The notes beneath the pieces were generated by a model that saw only the letters and a program-made list of their open reading frames with translations, searched no databases and was not told the DNA's origin. A stretch of DNA of 64,000 bases. Source: Zea mays (Eukaryota; Streptophyta; Magnoliopsida; Poales; Poaceae). The position numbers and the translations under genes were made by a program. The stretch lies in contig NC_050102.1 in assembly GCF_902167145.1 (NCBI RefSeq), forward strand, positions 3,906,001-3,970,000, read 5' to 3'. Shown in pieces: positions 55,204-64,000 of this stretch (position 1 is the first letter of the stretch; every line of letters starts with the position of its first letter).

Positions 55204-55460
55204 ATGAAGGATGGGGGCATGAAGGGAGTGGCTGGTGCGGTGGTGGCCGTACTGCTGCACCGACGGCTATGGCCGCCCGCTCACCGCACGGAGCCGTGCC
55301 GGATGGCTCCCTCGCCACGACGCCCAAGGTGACGATGCTATCGTCCACGCTGTGCTACACGGGGGAGACATGCATATACACTCCCTGCTTCACTCCTGCT
55401 TGCTCCTGCAGCTTTAGTGATCGCCTCTGCTACGTCATATTTACTCCACCATTTGCCTGA
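55204..55460 (+). pseudogene. Duplicate cyclotide-like peptide gene with a frameshifted signal peptide
   Basis: The ATG at 55204 corresponds to the start of copy A and reads MKDGGMKGVAGAVVAVLL; a 22-nt deletion relative to copy A then shifts the frame and leads to an early stop. The rest of the signal peptide core is lost. The mature domain is intact in another frame (55107-55460), with all six cysteines, loops of 5, 4, 4, 1 and 6 residues, and GETC kept; changes fall in the loops (loop 2 IYTP, loop 5 SFSDRL). Without an in-frame signal peptide the product would not enter the secretory route, so it is most likely a pseudogene of recent origin. An upstream ATG (55107 or 55125) in the mature frame exists but gives no signal peptide. 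Confidence 0.8.
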
Positions 55461-55549
55461 GGGCCATTCCGTGAAGCCACTGCCCGTACATGCACCGGCC
55501 GACGACGACCGCTGCCTCGTGAGCTTCTGTTCAATAAGTTATGCATGTG

Positions 55550-56275
55550 TGTTGACACCCTTTTGGAGGCGCCAATCACTTCAAAAGAACCAGCGGCGGT
55601 GCTCTCTGGTCAGGCGCGGACGGTCCGCGGCACAGGGCCGGACGGTCCGCGACCTGGCGTGAGGCGGCGGTGCTCTATTGTCAGGCGCGGACGGTCCGCG
55701 GCATAGGGCCGGACGGTCCGCGACCTGGTGCAGGAGCCCGGGTTCCCTGCCTGACGGCCGGACGGTCCGCGCCCTAGGGCCGGATGGTCCGCGCGTGCGC
55801 AGGGGCGGCGGAAGATCACCAGCGGCGCCTGGATCTCGCTCCCGGGAGGGACCCCGTCGGGGAGGAGAGATCCTAGGAGTTGTCTAGGCTCGGGCAGGCC
55901 GACCTAAACTCCTCTAATTGACGTAGAGTCGAGGAGAGACGGAGAATTTGGGGATCGAGAGGCTAAACTAGAACTAGACTAGAACTACTCCTAATCGTAC
56001 AAGAAATAAATGTGAAATATAAGTTGTATTGATTCGATTGATGATTACAAATCGGCCGTATACCTCTCTATTTATAGAGGAGGGGGGCTGGACCCTTTAC
56101 ACAACTGAATTCCGAGCTAATTCCGAGGATCTAGCTAACAAACATAGCACAAAACTCGGAACCCTAAACTACTCTGGGCACGCGCGGACCGTCCGGCCCA
56201 CAGGCGCGGACTGTCCGGACCGCGGACTGTCCGGCCTCAGGGCCGGACCGTTCGTGCTCCTTTTGGTGCCAAACA
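55550..56275. mobile_element. Solo LTR, TSD ATGTG
   Basis: 726 bp beginning TGTTGACACCC and ending GGTGCCAAACA, flanked by ATGTG on both sides (55545-55549, 56276-56280). No internal retrotransposon sequence is present, so the element was removed by LTR-LTR recombination. It contains arrays of GGACGGTCCGCG / GGCCGGACGGTCCG palindromes near both ends and a TATA-like TATTTATAGAGG near 56078. Removing it restores collinearity with copy A. Orientation not determined. Confidence 0.92.
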
Positions 56276-56620
56276 ATGTGTTCAGGGCATCTAATATCCA
56301 TGGATGCTTTATGTATATGTGTATTAAATAATTTAGTCCTGTCAGGGAACCGGGCAGAAGGGGGTGTTGTTTTATCCACGTAAGTTTTCTGGTGATTAAA
56401 TAAAAGGGGATATGTTGGGTGTGTGCATCGCTCTCTGCCATGCGATGGTTGCTCTATATGTGCGATCGAGTAACAAAACGCCGTCATCATGCAAAAAAAA
56501 ATCCAAAATCTTATACCTGAATTTTGTTCGAACGAAAGCAACACACCAGCTCGAGAGCACGACCTGACCTATTTATATTGTTTTCTAAATGCTTAACATC
56601 GATCGTCTTACATATGATTT

Positions 56621-56690
56621 GAACAAATGTCTGGGCTTAAGATGAATTTTAACAAAGCGACCTTTTATGTTATGGATAGAAACCTAGCCG
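56621..56690 (+). pseudogene. Small LINE reverse transcriptase fragment
   Basis: The frame FEQMSGLKMNFNKATFYVM matches the conserved 'FE.LSGLKINF.K' segment of L1-type reverse transcriptases. About 70 bp only, wedged between gene copy C and CACTA-2. Confidence 0.5.
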
Positions 56691-57169
56691 GTCTACATTT
56701 AAGTTCTATTATTTCATGTGTAGGACACTTCGGTTTCTACACATAGTGTCTGATAACTTTCTCGAAATATTTTCAAATTTTTAACATAGGCTATACATAT
56801 GATATCATGACATGTCAACAAGTTACATTACTTTCTGACTTTGTTTATGTTTTATACAATTTTTAAACAACTGTATGACAAGTTAACGATCATGTTTCGT
56901 GAGCATGGTGCTCGAAAATTCCGGTCTGTTCCTTAAATAGGCCATAACTTGTGCTAAATAACATAAATATCATTTTTGCATTCACCGTTTTCTATTTTCC
57001 GAGTGACTTGCAGCTCAAATCTGGATCATCCGAAGAAATTCAATTAAACAAACTAAATCAAATAGCTCTAGCAAACACTTTGATAATTGTGCCAAAATTG
57101 AACATGTAGATCTACATACTATAAAAAATACCACAAAAAGTTTGGTAAAAAAATAAAAGAATAAAAATA

Positions 57170-58480
57170 TACTTTGCCGAGTGTCTGTCGTGGGACACTC
57201 GGCAACGAATTTTTTTAAAAAAAATAAAACAATCTTTGTCGAGTTCCTATCAGTGGGCACTTGACAAAGAATGCTTTGTCGAGTGTCAGATCAAGAACAC
57301 TCGACAAATTATATTTTAAAACTAAAGAAAACTTTGTTGAGTACCAGATCGTGGGCACTCGACAAAGTTTGTTTACATAGTCCTAACCGGCCTTCTTCTT
57401 CTCTTAACTTGCCTTTCTCTTCACTTCTCGGCGTCGTCATAGCCATCGTCGCCCCGCGAACCCCTGCCGAGCTAAGGTATACATTTCACTGTCTCGGTTT
57501 ATAAGATCTTGTTAATATATGCATGCGTGGATGAAATATACGTACGGATAGAATAGTGGATGAAGCTAAGACCAACTACTCAGCTAATAAAAATGAGTGG
57601 ATGAAATATGTTGTCGATGTAATTTATTACGATGTGCTAATAATTAGTTGGATCATATGGTTCTGCTAGTTTATGTGGTTTTGTGAGTCTATGTTTGTCA
57701 ATAAAATAGCAGTCCATATTGTTTAGTCATGGCATTGGCCCCTACCATGACATGCGCCTTGATCATATTGTCTTTTATAGTATATAGATTGATGTATATG
57801 TGATTGTTGGCTATCATGTCGTTGATCGATATGTGTGTGAATGTCAGCCATCATGCTGTAGTTTTATTTGCAGGTTTTAGAAACCTTCCAGTGCGGTGGA
57901 GGTGATGCCGAATTTTTTAGTTGATAGACTTGTGTTCTTTTTTTGCAGATGTCTTCCTAACCGTTGCGGGTCTGCCTGCACCGCGACACGTCGCCACTGC
58001 ATCGACCCGCCACATCCCCGCTAGCCTGACTCCACCACCACCCTAGGTATAACCTCGATTTTCATTTCATGGTCGTAGATCACGTAACCCAGTTAGGTGT
58101 CTCCCGTTCGAAAGACATACGGTGTAGATATGCAGATCTTTGCATATCTTCAAATGTATATGTTTCAGATTGTCCACGTTTTTTTGGATAGCCCACGTTT
58201 GCGTGGATGGTGTTAGTTTCCATGCTCTACTCCGGTCTGAGACAGAGTTTCGACATCACCTCCCTGTTGTTCTCTGGACAGTACACTCTCCCTACTAGGA
58301 CATGTATCCAGAGAACATCGGGGAGGTGCTACCAAAACTCTGTCTCAGGTCGGAGTAGAGCATGGAAACTAACACCATCCACGCAACCGCGGGTGGGATT
58401 AGGACCTATCCTCACCTATTAGAAGGTAGGAACGTAGTGTACATGCATTACATGTTTATATTAAACTATACTCGGTTATA
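57170..58480. other. CACTA-2 leader region
   Basis: Subterminal TTTGCCGAGTG-type motifs (57172-57370) are followed by non-coding sequence with a CT-rich, exon-like piece near 57390-57480 and another near 57955-58040. It contains the hairpin at 58201-58384. Confidence 0.6.
58201..58384. repeat. Near-perfect 78-bp inverted repeat with a 28-nt loop
   Basis: The left arm 58201-58278 and the right arm 58307-58384 pair with about 70 of 78 positions matching. The first 34 positions from the outer ends are identical, starting GCGTGGATGGTGTTAG; the inner 11 also match (TGTTCTCTGGA). The transcript would fold into one long stem-loop of 184 nt, the size of a plant small-RNA precursor. It lies in the leader of CACTA-2, about 100 bp before the transposase start. 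Confidence 0.9.
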
Positions 58481-58491
58481 TATGTTAGAGG

Positions 58492-59150
58492 ATGGAGGAC
58501 CGTGAGTGGATGTACATGGGCCGTGTAGAAAGGAATGATGTCACCCTAAATGGATTAGAAAGACAGATGCTTTCGTGGAACGGGCATTTGGCGAAGCTGC
58601 TAAAGGAGCGAGTCTATTCCCAGGCCCGTGCAGCAAAGGTGCCAACAAGAAAAGAAAACCAAAGAAAGCCATGGTAGAACATATTTAGAAAAATGGATTT
58701 ACGTCGAATAATACTCGATGGATCTTCCACGGTGAAGCACATCGTACGGGAGAGGAGGTGGTGAGACAATGCGTCGAGGATTATGATGCTGATGTCAGGG
58801 TAGCGGATATGTTGAATGACTATCACGAGGCACAGTTCGCCGAAGGACGTAAGGAGGACGAGCCAGAGCCGACCGTAACGGTGTTATATGACATGTTTGA
58901 CGCGGTACAGAAGCCACTTCACGACCAAACAAAGGTTTCTCAACTAGATGTCATTGGGCGTGTAATGGTGTTCAAGTCACAGTACAACATGTGTCGAGAC
59001 ACATTCGATGGTTTGTTGACAGTTGTTGGCAGTCTGCTTCTAGATGATCACGTCCTGCCAAAGAGCATGTACGAGGCACAAAAACTCCTTCGTGCACTCA
59101 AGATGACGTCTGAGCAGATACACGCTTGTCCGAAGGGCTACGTGCTATAA
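58492..59150 (+). pseudogene. CACTA-2 TNP2 N-terminal fragment
   Basis: ATG at 58492 gives MEDREWMYMGRVERNDVT, the transposase-associated domain, then loses frame. The matching region resumes at 58758 (DVRVADMLNDYHEAQF, VMVFKSQYNMCRDTFDGLL, LLDDHVLPKSMYEAQK) and ends at HACPKGYVL then stop. The catalytic part present in CACTA-1 is missing. Confidence 0.82.
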
Positions 59151-59151
59151 C

Positions 59152-59450
59152 TTAGACCCAGACACATATGACAGAGAGTTCTTCCAAGAAGATGGGCTAG
59201 AAGGGCGATTTGAGATAGACTTAACCGAAGTTATCGGAATGGAAGTAGATATTGAAATGGTTGTTGATGAGGAGGAGGATGAGGTGCAAAATGAGAATGA
59301 CTTAGAAATACTTGAAGGGAATGACATTAATGACAAACTTGCGCCTTCAGATGGTGTTGACTATGAAATGGTTGATAGTGATGATGAGACTTATGATCTG
59401 GCTAACATTGACACATATGAGGGGGAGGAGGAGCACCCATAGGACGGCGG
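59152..59450 (+). pseudogene. Acidic exon of the second CACTA-2 gene or TNP2 tail
   Basis: The frame reads LDPDTYDREFFQEDGLEGRF, then a very acidic run (DEEEDEVQNENDLE) to EGEEEHP and a stop near 59442. In related elements such an acidic stretch lies at the end of TNP2, so a deletion has joined the TNP2 start to its tail. Confidence 0.55.
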
Positions 59451-59764
59451 AGGAGGCACAAGAGGACAACGATGCCTAGCAGTAGGTGGAGTAGCAGGCT
59501 GCTGTCAATGCAGCGTAGCAGGATGACGATGACGCTCAGCGGGATGCCTCAGGTTCTATCGCCTTAGGTTCGAGGAACGTCTACTTGCAAGGTCACATGA
59601 GTCTCCCTCAGTGTCCCATAGTTCATGATAGGCGGCCGCTGATTCGACCCGATGGGGAGAGACATGTAACTATAGATGTTCTCGCAGCTTGTTCATATAT
59701 GTGTTCAAATTCTTAATATAAACTAATACTTTTTATTTATCACTTGGACAGGTCCTAAAAGGTT

Positions 59765-61365
59765 GTGGAGAATGTAGGGGGTCACGGCCGCAACCACAAT
59801 GGCATCCTCGACCTTCTGTGCAGGGAACACTTCCCTGGACTGGTTGAGTACGCCAGAGTGATGAGCCCAGCCTACACCTTCAACCACTACGCCGTCGCCC
59901 CTGATGCGGTAGATCGGGAAGGCAGGGAATTCAATAACAAGCGGAACGGGTGAAGCAAGAGTTGTGGGTAAGTCTTCCTATATTGTAAAATATGTCGCAT
60001 TCGTTGCACATTCTTGAAATAATGTATGGATAATTTGCCTTTGCATGCAGGATTTCTTCAGATGCAAGGCTGGATATGAGGCCAGGGCGGATGTGGTGGC
60101 TGCCACAAGCTATAAGAAGCTCGTCGTGAACATGCACTACGAGGCGTGAATCTAGGCCATCGTCAGTTACCATGGCTCCGTCCTTGGGGAGAAGTTGACC
60201 AAGCAGGACGCCCGAACCATGTCGTTGACTCGGAACCAGATAGGGATGGCAATGGAGAATTCCCCGCCAGGGAATAGCTCCCCATCCCCACGACGAAAAA
60301 ATATTCCCACGGGGATCCCCATGAATGCTTGCGAGGAACATTTCTTCCCCATCCCCATTCCCCACGGGGATAAATCCCCAACGAGGATCCCCATCCCCGT
60401 TTAAATTATAAATAAGACATATGTTCTTTGTTAATAATGTTAAACATTGTCACTTATACACATTGTTAGAGGTAAGAAATCATTATGCATACATCAAAAT
60501 GAACATATTTGCACAATTAGTGGTCTCTTGACAAGGTAATTATTTATTTTTGTCACAAATTAGTACATGAAAACATAGTGACATGTAAGTTTAACGGGTT
60601 CCCGCGAGGAACAGGGATGGGGAATCCCCGTCCCCGTTTACCTGTCGGGGGATAAATTTTTTCAGTTTATATCCCTGCGGGGGAAGTTTCTTCCCCATCC
60701 CCTAAAAGAGGAATTTCCGTGGGGAATCAGGGATCGGGTCCCCATTGCCATCTCTAGGACCAGTACTTACAGGTAAATACAAAACTTTAATATTCGTGAC
60801 AAAATTTTCTTAATTTTATCTTTTGATATGCAGTGTACTTGTTTTACTTTGTAGATGATTCCTTATTGGTGCGTCACGTATCCTCAGTTCTAGGAGCAAA
60901 TGGTGGATAGGTGGTGCTCGCCTGAGTGGGATGAGGCGTACAACGCTAGCCGAGAACGACGTCTGATGATACAAGGTCCCTCCCACGACCAAGGTAGCCG
61001 CAACCTCGGCAAATATGCAGAAGCATGGGTACGCCCTCTTTTAATTTAGGTATATAACACTGGATTAGACATGATTTCTAACTATCTCGTTGGTTTTCTT
61101 GCAGTCGGTGTCACATGGTGGCCACCCTTGCTCCATCTTCTCAGCGCATGCTAAGGCTCACAAGGGCAAGGCAATGTTCGACGTCACCTACAACCCGAAG
61201 AACGGGCCTAAGGTGTATAGCAACCCCAATGTATACAGCCTCCTAAGTGAGTACACTACCATGGCACAGGAGGTCCATGGGCTAGATTATGATCTGAGAA
61301 CCGAGGACATCGACGGAGATGTCCTCATGAGGGACAAAGGAGGCAAGAGGCATGGGCGGTACTAG
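59765..61365 (+). pseudogene. CACTA-2 second gene, Transposase_24 (TNP1/Ptta) type, with introns and a MITE
   Basis: Exon pieces: VENVGGHGRNHNGILDLLC (59765) to NNKRNG; RCKAGYEARADVVAATSYKK (60062) with a stop at EA*; LTKQDARTMSLTRNQ up to the MITE at 60241 and resuming after 60756; PYWCVTYPQF and RWCSPEWDEAYNASRERR (60860-60965); and SVSHGGHPCSIFSAHAKAHK (61100) to DIDGDVLMRDKGGKRHGRY (61365). This is the DNA-binding partner protein of CACTA transposition. Several stops and the MITE disable it. Confidence 0.82.
60241..60756. mobile_element. Non-autonomous element with TAGAGATGGCAA-type ends
   Basis: The left end TAGGGATGGCAATGG pairs with the right end, read in reverse as TAGAGATGGCAATGGGG. 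Flanking 8-mers GAACCAGA and GGACCAGT agree at six of eight. Inside, subterminal CCCCACGGGGA-type palindromes are frequent. 516 bp, no transposase. It splits the TNP1-type exon between TRNQ and the following frame. Probably hAT class. Confidence 0.8.
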
Positions 61366-61613
61366 ATTGCTGATGCGGCATCGACTCGTCGTCCACTCCC
61401 ACTCTGTCTAAGGTGTGAGCAAGGACCACGACCTCGAGCACAGCCATATGACCTTAGCAGGACAACTCACATCATCAGATACAACAACTCTAGGTTAGTG
61501 CTTCTGTATCTCGTCATTCCATGAGTTATATACCTTATCTTTGAGTTATTATAACATTGGGGTGAAATATTACAGGCCCAGCTAGAAGAAGAGAGGAGGG
61601 AACGGTAGGACAT

Positions 61614-62740
61614 TGTCGGTACCCCCGAACAGGGGTACCCCCTACTACTGTATCAAGACGTAGTGGCCGCGTGGCTATCTTTTAGCCGCGTAGCAATAAT
61701 GCCGCGAATGGGGCCAGGCCACGACTCGGCCCAGTCATGGACCGCTACTCAGGGCCCACAGCAGCGCCCGACCGCACCACATGGGAGGGTCCAGAGCCGC
61801 CACGTGTCCATGAAAGAAGGAATGCTCCAGGTCACCAACAGTAAGTCCGGACCCACATGGGAGAGCACCGGACCTCTGGGTATGCAGCCGGGACCCCCAG
61901 GGAGGTCCGGGACCACCACGTGTGCAAGCCGGGTCCGTGGGATGGAGTCCGGACCCCCCCACATGGGGTCCGGACCGCCCACAGTAGGGTCCCGGATTTC
62001 CAAGGCAAGAAAAGCTTAAAGCCCTGGTCAAGGACCAGGCTAGGGTCTGATGCTGACACGTGTCCGGATCCCATCCTGTACGCTTCTGCTCCCCGCCCAG
62101 GGAGAGACCCGATGCCGCCACGTGGCCCATGGCCCATGATGTAAGCCAATGGGTGGAGCCTGACGTATGACCTCTGCGCCGTGGGCTACGCCGCAAGCTA
62201 CGCTACCTCAGCATTAAATACGGATAGGGCGCACCGCCTGTCCATCCCGCTGACAGGCGGTGTGCCCCTTCAGCATTTAATGTGCCCTGTCCACTCCGCT
62301 AGCAGGCAGCGACCAGGCCGTCTCGCAGGCGGCGTTCCTGTCCGTTCCGCTGGCAGGCAGTGCGCCCGTGCTGCGGCGCGCACTGTGCTCATCATCACTC
62401 ACACGTTGCCAGGAAGGCTTTCGCTGTACGCTAATACTATGTAGGCTGCGGATATTAGGACGCAAGGAGATTGCACTAGCGACTAGCATTAGTTGCTCCA
62501 AGTTCTACATCCGCTATGTTCCTAGGCCCACATGTCGGGGCTCAACACCCTTGTACGTGCCCCCTTGAGCTATAAAAGGAGAGGCATGCAGCATTACAAG
62601 GCGGGGAGACACAGGCCAACTTAGATTCTCACCTCTCAAGCTCTCACAGCAATACAACACACAGTGGAGTAGGGTATTACGCTCCGACGGCCTGAACCAC
62701 TCTAAATCTTTGTGTTCTTGTGTGTTCATCCCCCAATCTC
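61614..62740 (+). repeat. 5' LTR of gypsy element E3, 3' end missing
   Basis: Begins TGTCGGTACCCCCGAAC. TATA box TATAAAA at 62571-62577. It follows the same plan as LTRs A, D and the E1 LTR through ATTACGCTCC and CTAAATC, but the last ~110 bp ending in CTCTCCGACA are gone; at about 62740 the sequence passes into gag. The primer-binding site is therefore missing too. Confidence 0.8.
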
Positions 62741-62749
62741 GTAACAGGC

Positions 62750-63700
62750 AAAACTATCTCCACTCTCTTCACTCTGGCCGACAAGTGTGCCAGAGCCGCC
62801 GAGGGCCGTGCATGGCACTCGGCGCCATAGACCGAAGTCACCCAGACAGGAGGCTTCGATGCCGTTACCGAGGACAGCAAAAGGAAGAAGAAGAAAAATC
62901 GTGGCCGTGAGAAGGCGCATTTTGCCGCTCTGGTCGTTGCAGCTGCGACTGGGGGCGGAACGAGCGCAACAAGCGCCCACAGTCGCAGAGGGGCAACAAC
63001 GGCTCATGCCCTGTACACCCCAACAGTCGCCACAGCGTCGCAGAATGTCGCGAGATCATCGAGCTCGCGAAGCACGTCAGCGAGCAGCGCGAGCAGTCAG
63101 ACGGCTCCCCACCTCGTCGCCGACCTAGCAAGGAAAGGGTCGACGACGACGAGGTGGCCGCGGCTGAACAGGACCTCGGGTATCAGTCGCCCAAGGGGGT
63201 CCTGAAAGATGTTTTCACCAGAGACTCCGACTCCGGTGACGACAACTAGACGGGCTGCCGGGGGACCCCGTACTCCCTGGTCTACGGGGCCGAAGCCTGT
63301 CTTCCCCCGGAAACCCTTCTGGACTCCCCACGGGTCCAGTCTTCTGATGGGTCTATGCAGGGGCGGCTATAGCGCGAGGACATGGACTCCATCGACAAAC
63401 TCAGATGATAAGCGGCGACCCAAAATGCACATCACAATCGGGCACCCAGGCGCTGCTACCAACAGTTCGTGCACAGTGGGGAGCCCGAGGTCGGTACCTG
63501 GCCCTAAGGCGAGTACTGAACCGAGAAGGGTTCCACAGACTCTCCCCAGCTGAGAGAGACCCTTCAAGGTGACGGAAATATGACAACCCGGGGCGTGCCC
63601 ACCTTACTATAACTGAAGGAATGCCTTTTCCTAGCCGTGGAACATGGAGCATATCCGTAAGTCCTGCCCATAGAAGCAAGCCTAAGGGGTTAAGTTTTTC
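62750..63700 (+). pseudogene. E3 gag end joined to the integrase C-terminus
   Basis: Gag: STLFTLADKCARAAEGRAWH (about 62758-62817), a Lys/Arg-rich zone (SKRKKKKNRGREKAHF, 62873-62920), then ECREIIELAK-like and DLGYQSPKG to DDN and a stop (63247). The integrase tail follows at once: YSLVYGAEACLPPETLLDSP (63270), then a degraded C-terminal domain (near 63545-63600). Protease, RT, RNase H and the integrase core are absent, exactly as in E2. Confidence 0.82.
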
Positions 63701-63719
63701 TTCTTTTGTAATTAGGTTT

Positions 63720-64000
63720 TGCATATGTTTACTCCAACCCGGTGAGGTCCGCCCTCATAAACCCAGCCTGTTGGTCTACACCCATGCATGTCAAGTTATA
63801 AAGAAGAGATTTACCCCCTCACACGTGCTTCTATGATAACTTTATCCTCTTGCTCCACTGTTTTATCCTGAAGTTTCTGGATATTATTTTTATCTAACCC
63901 ACCCATATAGTTTCCATTCTGCTGATATAATGACATCCGAATTGAGTAGCCAAGGCTTGCAGTTTAGGACCCCTCTACAAAGGTAGGGGGTCCAACAGCC
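63720..64000. other. E3 spacer at the window end
   Basis: Non-coding. Matches in layout the region after pol in E1 (23260-23480) and E2, including AACCCGGT near the start and GACATCC...GAGTAGCCA near 63937-63952. Confidence 0.6.

Larger units (their letters stand above)
55087..56620 (+). repeat. Duplicated segment, copy C, gene half
   Basis: Matches copy A from TCTGTCAGACGTGCTACAG (about 4865) through the TATA box, coding region and 3' flank to ATCGTCTTACAT (about 5980). The solo LTR at 55550-56275 is an insertion absent from copy A. The microsatellite and both MITEs of copy A are absent here. Confidence 0.88.
56690..61613 (+). mobile_element. CACTA-2, truncated element of the same family as CACTA-1
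   Basis: Begins abruptly with sequence matching 51640-52085 of CACTA-1 (right palindrome arm), then TTTGCCGAGTG motifs, a leader with introns, a TNP2 fragment, and the second gene (TNP1 / Transposase_24 type). No CACTA terminus is seen on either side; the right side is cut by a gypsy LTR starting at 61614. Large deletions inside both genes. Confidence 0.85.
61614..64000 (+). mobile_element. Gypsy element E3, internally deleted, running off the right edge
   Basis: Starts with a related LTR in plus orientation (TGTCGGTACCCCCG), followed by the end of gag, a jump to the end of integrase, and a spacer up to the window end. The deletion junction matches that of E2 (31590-31540). It interrupts CACTA-2. 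Confidence 0.82.

Noticed and set aside
55107..55460. A 117-residue frame starting upstream of the duplicate peptide gene
   Set aside because: The upstream part corresponds to the promoter and 5' UTR of copy A and gives no signal peptide; the true start homologue is at 55204 in another frame.

Overview
The window is plant nuclear DNA from a panicoid grass, most likely maize (Zea) or a close relative. The main evidence is a gypsy element from 36129 to 50869 that I recognise as the maize Huck family, together with Stowaway and Tourist MITEs, CACTA elements whose arms are full of 'TTTGCCGAGTG' motifs, and GC-rich LTRs. There are no operons, tRNAs, rRNAs or CRISPR arrays. About nine tenths of the sequence is transposon, much of it nested.

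Left part (1-6250). A minus-strand LTR that runs off the left edge (1-936) has cut into the last visible exon of a four-exon FAR1/FHY3- or MULE-type transposase gene (937-2784). MITEs and a 60-bp tandem repeat follow. Next comes the one apparently intact non-transposon gene, a small secreted six-cysteine peptide of the cyclotide-like knottin type (4967-5239), with TATA box, signal peptide and poly(A) signal.

Middle left (6400-18000). A 5'-truncated L1-type LINE (about 6405-14552) has been split by four later insertions: a MULE MITE, a 4.5-kb copia element, a hAT MITE and a PIF/Harbinger-type element. The copia element (6852-11326) has identical 105-bp LTRs and a perfect 5-bp target duplication, yet its gag-end/protease/integrase block is inverted relative to its reverse transcriptase. 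A third copy of the peptide gene's 3' flank (15085-15720) and the 3' end of another copia element (15852-17827) follow.

Gypsy cluster (18004-34306). At least two related gypsy elements lie in opposite orientations: a 5'-truncated plus-strand element with decayed pol and an antisense ORF (19911-27874), and a minus-strand gag/integrase deletion derivative (27875-34306). An extra LTR plus 3' region in minus orientation abuts the first one on its left (18004-19910).

Split gene copy (35736-56620). A second copy of the knottin gene is divided. Its distal promoter is at 35736-36038 and its TATA box, coding region and 3' flank are at 55087-56620. A CACTA element (36039-55086), itself carrying Huck, sits about 30 bp upstream of the TATA box. 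The coding copy carries a 22-nt deletion that takes the signal peptide out of frame, and a solo LTR sits in its 3' region.

Right part (56621-64000). A scrap of LINE, a second truncated CACTA of the same family with a 78-28-78 nt near-perfect hairpin, and a third gypsy derivative that shares the gag/integrase deletion junction of the element at 27875-34306.

The genes do not form a pathway. The biology is a local secreted-peptide gene duplication broken up by nested transposons, several of which look like internally deleted or rearranged copies that could only have moved using proteins supplied by other elements.
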